Source: Polynucleobacter sp. HIN7
GTDB taxonomy: Bacteria > Pseudomonadota > Gammaproteobacteria > Burkholderiales > Burkholderiaceae
Reading direction: 5' to 3'
NCBI RefSeq assembly: GCF_030297595.1
Contig: NZ_AP028138.1
Location: forward strand, 620,001-684,000
Length of the DNA: 64,000 bases
Shown here: one piece after another, positions 17,153 through 26,643 of the stretch
Position numbering within the stretch: position 1 is the first letter of the stretch
Layout of the letters: the number at the start of each line of letters is the position of its first letter
Made by a program: the position numbers and the translations under genes
The notes under the pieces: model-generated
Told to the model about the DNA's origin: nothing
Databases searched by the model: none
Seen by the model: the letters and a program-made list of their open reading frames with translations, nothing else

Positions 17153-17926
17153 ATGCTTCTAAAGGGTAAAACCGCCTTAGTGACGGGCTCAACGAGTGGT
17201 ATTGGACTGGCGATGGCTAAGGCCATGGCCGCCCAAGGCGCCAATGTGATGATGAATGGCTTTGGTGATAAGGATGCGGCAATTGCCGAGGTCAAGGCCT
17301 ACGGAGTGGAAGTGGATTATCACGGCGCCGACATGAGTAAGCCCGATGAGATTGCACAAATGATTGCTGCTACCGAAAAACGCTTTAGTGCAATTGATGT
17401 GCTCATTAATAATGCGGGGATTCAGCATGTCGCCAGTGTGGAAGATTTTCCAGCAGAGCGCTGGGACGCGGTGATTGCGATCAACTTAAGTTCGGCATTT
17501 CATGCAACGCGTTTAGCACTACCGGGAATGAAAGAACGTAATTGGGGTCGCATTATTAATATTGCCTCCGTTCATGGTCTTGTGGCTTCTATTCAAAAAG
17601 CAGCATACGTAGCGGCAAAGCATGGCATCGTAGGCTTAACTAAGGTGGTTGCGCTTGAGACTGCCCGTACCGGGATTACTTGCAATGCCATTTGCCCGGG
17701 TTGGGTGTTAACCCCCCTCGTTCAAAAGCAAGTGGATGCACGCGCCCAGCGTGAGAATATTTCCAATGATGCAGCTAAATTAGCATTAGTCTCCGAGAAG
17801 CAGCCTTCGGGTGAATTTGTGAAACCAGAGCAACTCGCTGCATTAGCCGTATTTCTGTGTGGACCGGATGCATCCGAAGTCCGTGGTGTTGCCTGGAATA
17901 TGGATGGCGGCTGGACGGCGCAATAA
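17153..17926 (+). CDS. bdhA: 3-hydroxybutyrate dehydrogenase (SDR family)
   Basis: This protein of about 257 residues is a short-chain dehydrogenase: NAD-binding TGSTSGIG, NNAG, Ser in IINIASVHG, and YVAAKHG with the catalytic Tyr-Lys. The C-terminal block NDAAKLALVSEKQPSGEFV is characteristic of bacterial D-3-hydroxybutyrate dehydrogenases, which oxidise 3-hydroxybutyrate from PHB breakdown to acetoacetate. The start at 17153 (MLLKGKTALVTGS) is preferred over 17120. Confidence 0.92.
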   Translation: MLLKGKTALVTGSTSGIGLAMAKAMAAQGANVMMNGFGDKDAAIAEVKAYGVEVDYHGADMSKPDEIAQMIAATEKRFSAIDVLINNAGIQHVASVEDFPAERWDAVIAINLSSAFHATRLALPGMKERNWGRIINIASVHGLVASIQKAAYVAAKHGIVGLTKVVALETARTGITCNAICPGWVLTPLVQKQVDARAQRENISNDAAKLALVSEKQPSGEFVKPEQLAALAVFLCGPDASEVRGVAWNMDGGWTAQ

Positions 17927-17961
17927 TTAATCACTCCAATCAAAATAAGAAGAACTTCGTC

Positions 17962-19290
17962 ATGCAACGCATTGTCATCGTAGGTGGTGGGGCAGGAGGG
18001 TTGGAGCTAGCAACCCGTCTAGGCGATCGATTTGGTCCTCGCAAAGGAAAGCCCGGTCGTTACTCTATTACCTTGATTGATAAAAATCGCACCCATATTT
18101 GGAAACCAAAACTCCATGAGATTGCCGCTGGCAGTATGGATTTGGGCGACCATGAAGTTGATTACATTGCGCAAGCCCACTGGCATCACTTTACCTATCG
18201 CATTGGTGAGATGATCGGTTTGGATCGCGAGCGCAAAGAGGTGATTGTTGCGCCATATAAGGATCACCTGGGTACCGAAATTACCCCACAACGCTCTATT
18301 CCTTATGACGTTCTCGTCATGAGTATTGGAAGCCTCAGCAATGACTTTGCGACTCCCGGCGTTGAGGAATACGCCTTACGTTTAGAGTCTCAAGACGATG
18401 CCAAAAACTTTCATCATCAAATGCTCAATGCGATTATTCGAGCTCAGGCACAAAGTAATCCACTTTCGCCCGATCAATTGCACGTAGCCATTATTGGCGC
18501 AGGGGCAACTGGTGTTGAGCTTGCTGCCGAACTGCATCGCACCACGCGCGAAGTTGTTTCGTACGGTCTTGATCGAGTAGACCCTAATAAGGACTTAAAG
18601 GTAAGCGTGATCGAGGCAGCCCCCCGAATCTTGCCAGCCTTGCCGGCGCGACTCTCAAACGCGACTGAAGCCTTATTGCAAAAGATGGGTGTTGAGGTTA
18701 TTACGAACAAGAAAGTGGCGCGGGTATTTCCAAAAGAAGTTCAATTTAGTGACAACACGAGTCTGCCCGCTGAATTGATTGTGTGGGCAGCCGGAGTCAA
18801 GGCGCCTGATTTTCTCAAAGACATCGGGGGCTTGGAGACGAATCGAATTAATCAGCTGGTGGTGCTGCCGACCTTACAAACGACGCGTGATCCTGACATC
18901 TTTGCCATGGGCGACTGCGCGGCCTGCCCTTGGCCAGAAGCAAACGAGGGGCAGGGCGGCTTTGTACCGCCGCGAGCCCAAGCGGCCCATCAACAAGCCT
19001 CTCATTTGTTTAAGCAAATCCAATTGCGTCTTGAGAACAAACCCCTGAAACCATACTGCTACCGTGATTTTGGTTCTTTAGTATCTTTAGGAAAGTACAG
19101 CACCGTTGGCAATATGATGGGCGGCCTGATTGGTGGCAATCTCATGATCGAAGGCGTCTTTGCCAAGCTAATGTATTTGTCTTTGTACAAAATGCATGAG
19201 CTGGCATTGCATGGCTGGGCTAAAGTGAGTCTTGATACCTTGGCGCGCATGATAACGCGCCGTACCGAACCCCACGTTAAATTACATTAA
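17962..19290 (+). CDS. ndh: type II NADH dehydrogenase (NDH-2)
   Basis: This protein of about 442 residues begins MQRIVIVGGGAGGLELATRL, an FAD-binding motif, and has a second dinucleotide motif IIGAGATGVELAAELH and the FAD motif AMGDCAACP. A C-terminal stretch, VSLGKYSTVGNMMGG followed by a hydrophobic helix, fits membrane-attached NDH-2. It oxidises NADH to reduce quinone without proton pumping, feeding the bd and cbb3 oxidases encoded nearby. The annotated start is the Met at 17962; the frame continues upstream only through bdhA. Its stop overlaps the convergent gene. Confidence 0.92.
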   Translation: MQRIVIVGGGAGGLELATRLGDRFGPRKGKPGRYSITLIDKNRTHIWKPKLHEIAAGSMDLGDHEVDYIAQAHWHHFTYRIGEMIGLDRERKEVIVAPYKDHLGTEITPQRSIPYDVLVMSIGSLSNDFATPGVEEYALRLESQDDAKNFHHQMLNAIIRAQAQSNPLSPDQLHVAIIGAGATGVELAAELHRTTREVVSYGLDRVDPNKDLKVSVIEAAPRILPALPARLSNATEALLQKMGVEVITNKKVARVFPKEVQFSDNTSLPAELIVWAAGVKAPDFLKDIGGLETNRINQLVVLPTLQTTRDPDIFAMGDCAACPWPEANEGQGGFVPPRAQAAHQQASHLFKQIQLRLENKPLKPYCYRDFGSLVSLGKYSTVGNMMGGLIGGNLMIEGVFAKLMYLSLYKMHELALHGWAKVSLDTLARMITRRTEPHVKLH

Positions 19291-19913
19291 TTGAGTTCGG
19301 AACGAACTTGAGCAGAGCGATCCCAAAGATTGGGGATCTGCGATGAGGAGTAACCCGAAACAAAGTTTTTGACAGAACCTGTTTGTGGGTCGTAGACATG
19401 GCGCTTCACAGCACCGATATTGCCCCCATAAACATGGATACTTATCGAGGGTTTGTCGTCAAAGGCATTCTTCACAATATGAATATCCCCAATGCTCGGG
19501 CTGACCTCATCCACATCACCAGGCAATAAGGTTTCTTCATGACCGACAGCCTCTAATTGACCAGCCGCATTGCGGGCGTAGCGTTGACCTTTTTCAGAGC
19601 CCCGCAGCATGCCAATTAGACCCCAGACCATGTGATCATGAATTGGAGTGGCTTGGCCTGGTCCCCAAACAAAACTGACGACCGAGAATCGCTCCAGTGG
19701 GTCGGCGTGTAATAAGTATTGCTGGTAATACTGAGGGTGGGGAACTGCGCAAAAATCCGGTAACCAAGAATCCGTCTTAATTAACTCTTGTAATAGCGCT
19801 TTAGCTTTGGGACGAACAATATCCTCGACTTGGCTCTCGCCGACCAGTTGGGTCATTTGAGTCACAAAGTGCCGTAATGGGGCAATTGGATCGGTCACAG
19901 CAGGATTTGTCAT
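19287..19913 (-). CDS. cysteine dioxygenase family protein
   Basis: This protein of about 208 residues is a cupin of the cysteine dioxygenase family: the iron site TPIHDHMVWGLIGMLRG carries two His, and the third is likely in SISIHVYGGNIGAV. It oxidises a thiol (cysteine or 3-mercaptopropionate) to the sulfinate with O2. The start at 19913 (MTNPAVTDPIAPLRHFVTQM) was chosen because the upstream stretch lies in the intergenic region toward cioA and has no clear ribosome site. The precise thiol substrate is not resolved. Confidence 0.88.
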   Translation of the reverse strand: MTNPAVTDPIAPLRHFVTQMTQLVGESQVEDIVRPKAKALLQELIKTDSWLPDFCAVPHPQYYQQYLLHADPLERFSVVSFVWGPGQATPIHDHMVWGLIGMLRGSEKGQRYARNAAGQLEAVGHEETLLPGDVDEVSPSIGDIHIVKNAFDDKPSISIHVYGGNIGAVKRHVYDPQTGSVKNFVSGYSSSQIPNLWDRSAQVRSELN

Positions 19914-20015
19914 AGATCCATTATATGAATACTTTGGGGATTTCCCCAGCAAGCAGCGATTGGCAAAGACCCCTAAAATACCAGTATTCCATTCATTACA
20001 CCCTAGGGGAAATTT

Positions 20016-21368
20016 ATGTTTGACCCCATCATGTTGAGCCGAATCCAGTTTGCCGCCAACATTACCTTTCATATCCTATTTCCCACCATCACGATTGCTT
20101 TAGGCTGGGTCCTGTTTTATTTCAAGATCAAGTTCAATCGCACTGGTGAAGTCTATTGGCAAGAGGCGTATCAATTTTGGGTCAAAGTATTTGCTTTGAC
20201 CTTCGCTTTGGGGGTTGTAAGCGGTATCACGATGAGTTTTCAGTTTGGTACTAATTGGCCAGGCTATATGGAGACCGTCGGCAATATTGCTGGACCTCTA
20301 CTTGCTTATGAAGTACTGACCGCCTTCTTTCTTGAGGCGACGTTTCTGGGCATCATGTTATTTGGTGCAAAGCGCGTTTCACAACGGGTGCACACCCTAG
20401 CAACGTTCTTAGTAGCTTTTGGAACCACTTTGTCGGCATTTTGGATCATTGTTCTCAATTCCTGGATGCAAACTCCCCAAGGCTTTGAGATGATCAACGG
20501 CCAGGCCCATGCGGTGAGTTGGATGGAAATCGTCTTCAACCCATCCATGCCATACCGCTTTGCACACATGATGACTGCTTCATTCCTAACGGTGTTCTTC
20601 CTGTTAGCAGGTTTATCAGCCTATCGCTATTTACAGGGTAGTCGTACTCAAGCAAATAAAGCCATTCTCAAGTTTGGCATCGTAGCGGCCGCGATTGTGA
20701 CCCCCATTCAGATTTTCTTAGGGGATATGCATGGTCTCAATACCCTCAAATACCAACCAGCCAAATTAGCAGCGATGGAAGGAATTTGGGATACTGGTAA
20801 TGGGGTTCCGGCTGTTTTGTTTGCCATCCCCGATGAAAAAACCCAATCTAATAAGTTCGAGATTTCGATCCCGAAATTGGCTTCACTCTATCTCACCCAT
20901 GACTGGAACGGTGAGGTCAAGGGCTTAAAAGATTTTGATAAGACTCCACCAGTCAAACCAGTCTTCTTTGCCTTTCGCATTATGGTTGGAATTGGAATGC
21001 TGATGTTGGCTTTATCTTGGTATGGGTGGTGGCGGATGCGTAAAGGACAGGATCTACCCATTTGGCTGGCCCGTGCTTTTGTCTGGATGACCTTTTCAGG
21101 ATGGGTAGCAGTGGTTGCTGGTTGGTATGTCACTGAAATTGGACGTCAGCCTTATTTGGTGCATGGCGTTCTGACAACCGCAGAGGCTGCCACAAAATTG
21201 CCGGGTGGCATGGTATTTAGCAGTTTGATGATGTATTTGTTTCTCTACCTTACTTTGATCATTGCCTATATCTGGGCGATTTTCTATATGGCACGACAGG
21301 CAGACAAAAAGAGTGCAGATGCGGTACCAGCTGTAATTCAGCCTTCATCTACCTCCTTGCAAACGTAG
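20016..21368 (+). CDS. cioA: cytochrome bd-type (cyanide-insensitive) ubiquinol oxidase subunit I
   Basis: This 450-residue membrane protein is subunit I of a bd oxidase: heme ligand His in NITFHILFPTITIALGW, and GWYVTEIGRQPYLVHG for the quinol-site/heme region. The Q-loop is short, as in CIO-type CydA proteins, which are about 450 residues. It reduces O2 to water with quinol and gives high-affinity or stress-tolerant respiration. It starts after an intergenic gap of 102 bases and is directly joined to cioB with no gap. Confidence 0.95.
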   Translation: MFDPIMLSRIQFAANITFHILFPTITIALGWVLFYFKIKFNRTGEVYWQEAYQFWVKVFALTFALGVVSGITMSFQFGTNWPGYMETVGNIAGPLLAYEVLTAFFLEATFLGIMLFGAKRVSQRVHTLATFLVAFGTTLSAFWIIVLNSWMQTPQGFEMINGQAHAVSWMEIVFNPSMPYRFAHMMTASFLTVFFLLAGLSAYRYLQGSRTQANKAILKFGIVAAAIVTPIQIFLGDMHGLNTLKYQPAKLAAMEGIWDTGNGVPAVLFAIPDEKTQSNKFEISIPKLASLYLTHDWNGEVKGLKDFDKTPPVKPVFFAFRIMVGIGMLMLALSWYGWWRMRKGQDLPIWLARAFVWMTFSGWVAVVAGWYVTEIGRQPYLVHGVLTTAEAATKLPGGMVFSSLMMYLFLYLTLIIAYIWAIFYMARQADKKSADAVPAVIQPSSTSLQT

Positions 21369-22385
21369 ATGATTCCAGCAGATTGGTCCCAAGCTTCCGT
21401 CTGGCTCCCCTTGTTTTTCTTGGGGGCGATGGGCTTTGCCATGTTGTCGTATGTGGTGTTAGATGGCTACGATTTGGGAGTTGGTATTTTGCTCAATCGT
21501 GCTGGAGATGCCGACAAAGATGTGATGATTTCCTCGATCGGACCCTTTTGGGATGCCAATGAGACCTGGTTGGTGCTTGGTGTGGGTATTTTGCTGGTTG
21601 CTTTTCCATTCGCACACGGTATTGTTCTGACCGAACTCTATTTGCCAGTGGCGATTATGTTGGCTGGGTTGATTCTGCGTGGGGTGTCATTTGATTTTCG
21701 GGCTAAGGTGAACTTAGCGCAAAAGCCACTCTGGAACTTCTTATTCTATTTTGGTAGCCTAGTAACTGCTGTAGCGCAAGGTGTAATGATTGGACGCCAC
21801 ATCATTGGCTACGAGTCTGGCTTATTAGGCTGGATTTTTGCTGCACTTGTCGGAATTTGTTTGCCAGCAGGGTATGCCTTGCTGGGTTCAACCTGGCTCA
21901 TCATGAAAACGGAGGGAGCATTGCAGTTGCGAGCGATTTCATGGGCGCGGACAAGTTTGTGGCTAACTGGATTGGGCATTGCCTTGATCTCGGCAGCAAC
22001 ACCGTATTTCAGCCCAGAAATCATGAGTCGTTGGTTTAGCTACCCGAATATTATTTACTTAGCACCCATTCCGATCGCAACTGCACTCTTATTTTTAATC
22101 ACGGATCGAGCGCTGCACCAGCTCAAAGCGAATCCCAGCCAGCGGGAATGGTTGCCATTCACAGCAACGGTTGCAATTTTTTGGCTATCGTTTTTTGGAA
22201 TTGCCTATAGTTTGTTTCCTTATTTGGTTGTCGATCGTATGACGGTATGGCAAGCAGCCGCATCGACTCAATCGCTGTGGGTCATCTTCTGGGGCGCGAT
22301 TGTGGTATTACCAACGATTCTGGCCTACACCTTGTTCTCCTACCGTATTTTTAAGGGCAAAACACAGCCACTGAGCTACTACTAA
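21369..22385 (+). CDS. cioB: cytochrome bd-type ubiquinol oxidase subunit II
   Basis: This 338-residue protein with about eight hydrophobic segments is subunit II of the bd oxidase: YVVLDGYDLGVGILL near the N-terminus and GPFWDANETWLVLGVGIL are signature stretches. It begins with the base after the cioA stop. No CydX-like small ORF is seen after it. The C-terminal end is short (KGKTQPLSYY). Confidence 0.95.
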   Translation: MIPADWSQASVWLPLFFLGAMGFAMLSYVVLDGYDLGVGILLNRAGDADKDVMISSIGPFWDANETWLVLGVGILLVAFPFAHGIVLTELYLPVAIMLAGLILRGVSFDFRAKVNLAQKPLWNFLFYFGSLVTAVAQGVMIGRHIIGYESGLLGWIFAALVGICLPAGYALLGSTWLIMKTEGALQLRAISWARTSLWLTGLGIALISAATPYFSPEIMSRWFSYPNIIYLAPIPIATALLFLITDRALHQLKANPSQREWLPFTATVAIFWLSFFGIAYSLFPYLVVDRMTVWQAAASTQSLWVIFWGAIVVLPTILAYTLFSYRIFKGKTQPLSYY

Positions 22386-22426
22386 TGAGATCGTTAGAAT
22401 AAGGTATTCCATTTAAAAGAGTGCCT

Positions 22427-23590
22427 ATGAACACCGCTGATCTTTCTGCCTTAAAACCACTTGCCGGAATTCGTGTTCTCGAGATTTGCAATGTCGCCGC
22501 AGGACCATTTTGCGCTTTGCTGCTCGCCGATCTCGGAGCCGATGTCATCAAGCTAGAGAACCCAGGTGCCGGGGATACACTGCGTGCCTGGCCTCCCCAC
22601 ACCGGTCCTGAGAATGATCGCTTGAGTGAGAACTTCGCCTCTTTAAATCGTAATAAGCGATCAATTACCTTGGATTTAAAAAATCCGGATGATAAACAAA
22701 AAGCCAAGGCTTTAATTGCGAATACGGATGTTCTGATCGAGAACAATCGCCCCGGTGTGATGAAGCGCCTTGGCCTGGATTTTGACTCAGCTCTTACTAT
22801 TAATCCAAAACTGATTTACTGCTCGATCTCAGCCTATGGTCAAACGGGACCACGCGCTAACGAAGGTGGCTTTGATGTCACGATTCAGGCGATGAGCGGC
22901 ATCATGAGTGTGACTGGAGAACCCGATGGAGCCCCTGTCAAATGCGGCGTGCCAGTCGCGGATTTCACAGCTGGTTTGTATGGCGCAATGAGTATTTGTG
23001 CGCAATTACGAGCTGTGGCGCAAACGGGTAAGGGTGTTCATATTGATGTGCCAATGATGGGAACTTCATTAGCCATCGCCGCCTTGCAAACCTCGGAGTA
23101 CTTTGGAGTTGGCAAAGATCCAGTTAAATTGGGTTCAGCTCATCCTCGCAATGCCCCGTATCAAGCATTTAAGGCCAAAGACGATTATTTGGTGATGGCA
23201 GCTGGTACGCAAGCTCTATGGGAAACCGTTTGTCAGATTTTGAAGAGCCCAGAGCTTTTGCAAGACGAACGCTTTACTAGCACGGCACTGCGGGCAAAAA
23301 ATCAAATCGCTTTAAAAGAATTGATTGAGGCAATCTTAAAACAAGATACAGCCGCCAATTGGATTGCGCAATTTAGTCAAGCAGGTGTACCGTGCTGTCC
23401 AATCAATCAATATTCCGCTGTTTTAAATGATCCACAAACCCTTGCGATGGGTTGGGTGCAGCCCATGGTGATGGCCAATGGTCAAGCAACAAAAACGGTG
23501 ATTAATCCGATTAAATTCAATGGCGCAACAGCTCCCATCGAGCGCAGACCTCCGCGCTTGGGTGAGCATAATTCTGAGATCGTGGAGTAA
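22427..23590 (+). CDS. CaiB/BaiF family CoA transferase
   Basis: This protein of about 387 residues is a third class III CoA transferase: GIRVLEICNVAAGPFCALLLAD, NPGAGDTLRAW, IENNRPGVMKRLG, SISAYGQTGPRANEGGFD with the nucleophile Asp, and PRLGEHNSEI at the end. It is followed two bases later by an enoyl-CoA hydratase gene, so it may start a small acyl-CoA pathway. ATG 22427 was chosen over GTG 22421. The substrate is unknown. Confidence 0.88.
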   Translation: MNTADLSALKPLAGIRVLEICNVAAGPFCALLLADLGADVIKLENPGAGDTLRAWPPHTGPENDRLSENFASLNRNKRSITLDLKNPDDKQKAKALIANTDVLIENNRPGVMKRLGLDFDSALTINPKLIYCSISAYGQTGPRANEGGFDVTIQAMSGIMSVTGEPDGAPVKCGVPVADFTAGLYGAMSICAQLRAVAQTGKGVHIDVPMMGTSLAIAALQTSEYFGVGKDPVKLGSAHPRNAPYQAFKAKDDYLVMAAGTQALWETVCQILKSPELLQDERFTSTALRAKNQIALKELIEAILKQDTAANWIAQFSQAGVPCCPINQYSAVLNDPQTLAMGWVQPMVMANGQATKTVINPIKFNGATAPIERRPPRLGEHNSEIVE

Positions 23591-23592
23591 CT

Positions 23593-24330
23593 ATGAACAC
23601 CATACGGATAGAGCATTCGGGTCACATCAAGCGAGTCACTCTTAATCGTCCAGAGAAGCGCAATGCGATTAGCTATGAGATGGCTTGTGAGTTGCTCGCT
23701 GTCGCCAAGGAGGCGGAGACCGATGGCACTCGCTTACTGATACTGCGAGGCGAGGGGCAGGGTTTCTGTGCCGGATTTGATTTTTCCAACTTTGATGATG
23801 CAAGCCCTGGCGATCTACTGTTGCATTTTGTGCGTATTGAGCAAATGCTCCAAGCGATTGCGCATGCACCTTATGACACGATGGCATTGGCCCATGGACA
23901 AACGATTGGAGCGGGGGCTGATTTGCTCTTGGCATGTCGTCACCGGGCGGGTTCGGAGGATATGCGCATGATGTTTCCTGGTGCCCGTTTTGGTTTGATC
24001 TTGGGATCGCGGCGATTAGCCGAGTGTGTGGGCTCTGATCGCGCGCAGCAGCTCATTGGAAATCCACGTCGCATTGATGCGCATCAAGCTAAAGATTTTG
24101 GGATCCTCACTGCAGTCTTAGAGGCGACTGATTGGCATGCGTATGAAGCACAAGTTTTGGAGCATATTTTGGAGATCCCACCCGATGCTCGTGCGATGGC
24201 ACTGCATGCCTGCAAACGCGATACCCGTGCGGTTGATTTATATGATTTAGTCCAATCAGGATCAGTGCCAGATATTAAACACCGTGTTGCTGAGTATCTC
24301 GCAAAGGTGAAAGCCGCAGCGAAGAAGTAA
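23593..24330 (+). CDS. enoyl-CoA hydratase/isomerase family protein
   Basis: This 245-residue protein of the crotonase family has RVTLNRPEKRNAISYEMA at the N-terminus, LRGEGQGFCAGFDFSNF and HGQTIGAGADLLLACRHR, which form the oxyanion hole and CoA site. The second catalytic Glu of classical hydratases is not clear: the position near FPGARFGLILG has no obvious Glu. It may be an atypical hydratase or another crotonase. It follows the CoA transferase by 2 bases. Confidence 0.85.
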   Translation: MNTIRIEHSGHIKRVTLNRPEKRNAISYEMACELLAVAKEAETDGTRLLILRGEGQGFCAGFDFSNFDDASPGDLLLHFVRIEQMLQAIAHAPYDTMALAHGQTIGAGADLLLACRHRAGSEDMRMMFPGARFGLILGSRRLAECVGSDRAQQLIGNPRRIDAHQAKDFGILTAVLEATDWHAYEAQVLEHILEIPPDARAMALHACKRDTRAVDLYDLVQSGSVPDIKHRVAEYLAKVKAAAKK

Positions 24331-24345
24331 AGAAGAGAGAAGTAT

Positions 24346-25290
24346 CTAACTCTGACAGATCTTGTCATACAGGCGATCTACTTTGCCTGCCAGCAGAACC
24401 TGACTTGGTAAGGGGCGATCGACCAGGGTACGCAAATCTACTGCGCACTCGAGTAATAAATCAAGGTTCATGTTGGTATGAAAGCCCATTAGATCCAACA
24501 TATGAACCAATTCCTCGGTGCAAATATTCCCAGTGGCTCCTGGAGCATAAGGGCAGCCACCTAATCCGCCCAAAGACGAATCAAACCGCACAATGCCTGC
24601 TTGAACTGCAGCTAAGGCATTGGCTAAACCCATGCCACGCGTATTATGAAAATGCAGGGTCCACTGAGTATCGGGGTATTTGGATTGAGCCTTCTCGCAA
24701 GTTTCTGTGACCTGACGAGGATTGGCCATACCGGTTGTGTCGCAAATGCTAATACCGCGAACCCCTTGATCAACAAAATGATTAATCCAATGCATTAGTT
24801 CATGGATGGGGGTCATGCCGCTCATCGGACACCCAAAGCTAGTTGAAAGCGAGATATTGACGGCCACCTTGGATTGATGCGCCAAGGCAATTACCTCACT
24901 CAGAGCTTTGGCAGAATCAGCACGAGACATACGCAGATTGGATTGATTGTGGGTCTCGCTAACTGACATGACAAGATTGAATTCATCAACACCGACTGCA
25001 AGAGCGCGCTCAGCACCGCGTAGATTTGGGATTAGGACTGTATATTCGACCCCAGGGACGCGCTCAATGCCACGCATCACGGCCTCCGCATCAGCCAGCA
25101 TCGGAATAGCCTTGGGGCTTGTAAAGGAGGTCACCTCAATCTTGGCATAGCCAGCATGACTTAAGCGATTAATTAAGCGAATCTTCTCTTCTGTGGGAAT
25201 GAAACGCGGCTCTGCCTGAAAGCCATCGCGGGTTACGACCTCTTGGATGTAAATCCGAGTTGACGGATTGATATGAGTTTGACCGGGCAT
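24346..25290 (-). CDS. hydroxymethylglutaryl-CoA lyase-like protein
   Basis: This protein of about 314 residues is a TIM-barrel aldolase of the HMGL family: QEVVTRDGFQAEPRFIPTEE, IEVTSFTSPKAIPMLADAE, SISICDTTGMANP, LHFHNTRGMGLANALAAVQ with the metal His residues, and GGLGGCPYAPGATGN with the conserved Cys. HMG-CoA lyase gives acetyl-CoA and acetoacetate in leucine breakdown. The start at 25290 follows GAGG by 4 bases. Neighbouring CoA transferase and hydratase are convergent, so its substrate could be another 3-hydroxy-acyl-CoA. Confidence 0.87.
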   Translation of the reverse strand: MPGQTHINPSTRIYIQEVVTRDGFQAEPRFIPTEEKIRLINRLSHAGYAKIEVTSFTSPKAIPMLADAEAVMRGIERVPGVEYTVLIPNLRGAERALAVGVDEFNLVMSVSETHNQSNLRMSRADSAKALSEVIALAHQSKVAVNISLSTSFGCPMSGMTPIHELMHWINHFVDQGVRGISICDTTGMANPRQVTETCEKAQSKYPDTQWTLHFHNTRGMGLANALAAVQAGIVRFDSSLGGLGGCPYAPGATGNICTEELVHMLDLMGFHTNMNLDLLLECAVDLRTLVDRPLPSQVLLAGKVDRLYDKICQS

Positions 25291-25446
25291 ACGACCTCGT
25301 TGATTCGAATAATGGTTATGCAAATACTTATTTTAATTAAGAAAACCCCATTTCGGGATGGATAAAACAAAAATTCAAGAATGGTCTATAGTTACAGCAC
25401 TGAGTTTTTATCAACGTGTTCGCTCTGTTACTAATAAAGGAAAAAA

Positions 25447-26028
25447 ATGGAACATACATTGCCCCAGTTGCCTTACGCACTTGATGCGCTTGCACCTTAT
25501 ATTTCAAAGGAAACATTGGAGTATCACTATGGCAAGCATCATCAGACTTATGTGACTAATCTGAATAATCTCATCAAAGGAACCGAGTTTGAGAACTCGA
25601 GTCTCGAAGACATTGTCAAGAAATCATCCGGCGGCATCTTTAATAATGCCGCTCAAGTATGGAATCACACCTTCTATTGGTTTGGTTTAAAGCCAAATGG
25701 CGGCGGTGCCCCAACCGGTGCCTTGGCGGATGCGATCAATGCAAAGTGGGGCTCATTTGATAAGTTCAAAGAAGAGTTCACCAAATGCGCAGTTGGTACT
25801 TTTGGATCGGGCTGGGCCTGGTTAGTCAAGAAAGCGGATGGTAGCCTCGATTTAGTATCGACCAGCAATGCTGCGACACCATTAACAACCGATGCGAAGC
25901 CTCTGTTGACCTGTGACGTATGGGAGCACGCGTATTACATTGATACTCGTAATGCTCGTCCTAAGTATGTCGAGAATTTCTGGAATCTCGTGAACTGGGA
26001 TTTTGTTAGCAAAAACTTTGCAGCGTAA
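25447..26028 (+). CDS. sodB: iron superoxide dismutase
   Basis: This 193-residue protein starts [20 protein letters not shown] and has the metal ligands His ([10 protein letters not shown]), His (VWNHTFYW), Asp ([10 protein letters not shown]) and His in the same stretch. The AAQVWNH segment with Gln favours the Fe enzyme, as does [11 protein letters not shown]. It converts superoxide to peroxide in the cytoplasm, sensible next to respiratory and light-driven chemistry. A strong AAAGGA site precedes it. Confidence 0.95.
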   Translation: MEHTLPQLPYALDALAPYISKETLEYHYGKHHQTYVTNLNNLIKGTEFENSSLEDIVKKSSGGIFNNAAQVWNHTFYWFGLKPNGGGAPTGALADAINAKWGSFDKFKEEFTKCAVGTFGSGWAWLVKKADGSLDLVSTSNAATPLTTDAKPLLTCDVWEHAYYIDTRNARPKYVENFWNLVNWDFVSKNFAA

Positions 26029-26046
26029 ATCCAGTAAGAAATCCAT

Positions 26047-26628
26047 ATGACATCCATTCTGAGCTCTTTAGGCAAGACCGTTCTGGTCGGATTTATCCTG
26101 CTTACCCTGATTGTGATCACCCTAGGGGGATCCAATGTGGGGAGCTCAGCGTGGATTACTTTTGTATTTCGCTTCCTGCATGTGATTTCAGGGGTGATGT
26201 GGGTGGGTCTATTGTGGTATTTCAACTTTGTACAGATTCCATCCATGCCAAAGATTCCGGATGAACAAAAGCCTGCGGTGGCGAAAGTGATTGCACCAAT
26301 GGCCTTGAAATGGTTTCGTTATGCAGCGATGGCTACGGTATTAACCGGATTTATTCTGGCTGTACTCAATGGCTATGCCCATCAAGCTTTCACACTTCAG
26401 CAGCCTTTCTTAGCAATTGGCCTGGGCATGTGGATTGCTCTGATTATGGCCTTTAATGTTTGGTTCGTGATTTGGCCCAACCAGAAGCGCGCCCTCGGAA
26501 TTGTGGAAGTAGATGCCGCGACTAAAGCAAAGTCTGCACGCGTCGCGATGCTCACTTCGCGGATCAATACCATTTTGTCGATCCCCATGTTGTATTTGAT
26601 GGTGGCTCAGCAAAACGGCGGTTTGTAA
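26047..26628 (+). CDS. membrane protein with urate-hydroxylase PuuD-like domain
   Basis: This 193-residue protein has about four hydrophobic segments, RFLHVISGVMWVGLLWYFNFVQIP with a His, and MWIALIMAFNVWFVIWPNQK. It resembles the membrane domain of PuuD urate hydroxylase (DUF989/Urate_ox_N) but lacks its C-terminal cytochrome domain. The function of such stand-alone domains is unclear. It follows sodB by 18 bases and may be cotranscribed. Confidence 0.75.
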   Translation: MTSILSSLGKTVLVGFILLTLIVITLGGSNVGSSAWITFVFRFLHVISGVMWVGLLWYFNFVQIPSMPKIPDEQKPAVAKVIAPMALKWFRYAAMATVLTGFILAVLNGYAHQAFTLQQPFLAIGLGMWIALIMAFNVWFVIWPNQKRALGIVEVDAATKAKSARVAMLTSRINTILSIPMLYLMVAQQNGGL

Positions 26629-26643
26629 GAAAGCCCTCAGTCG

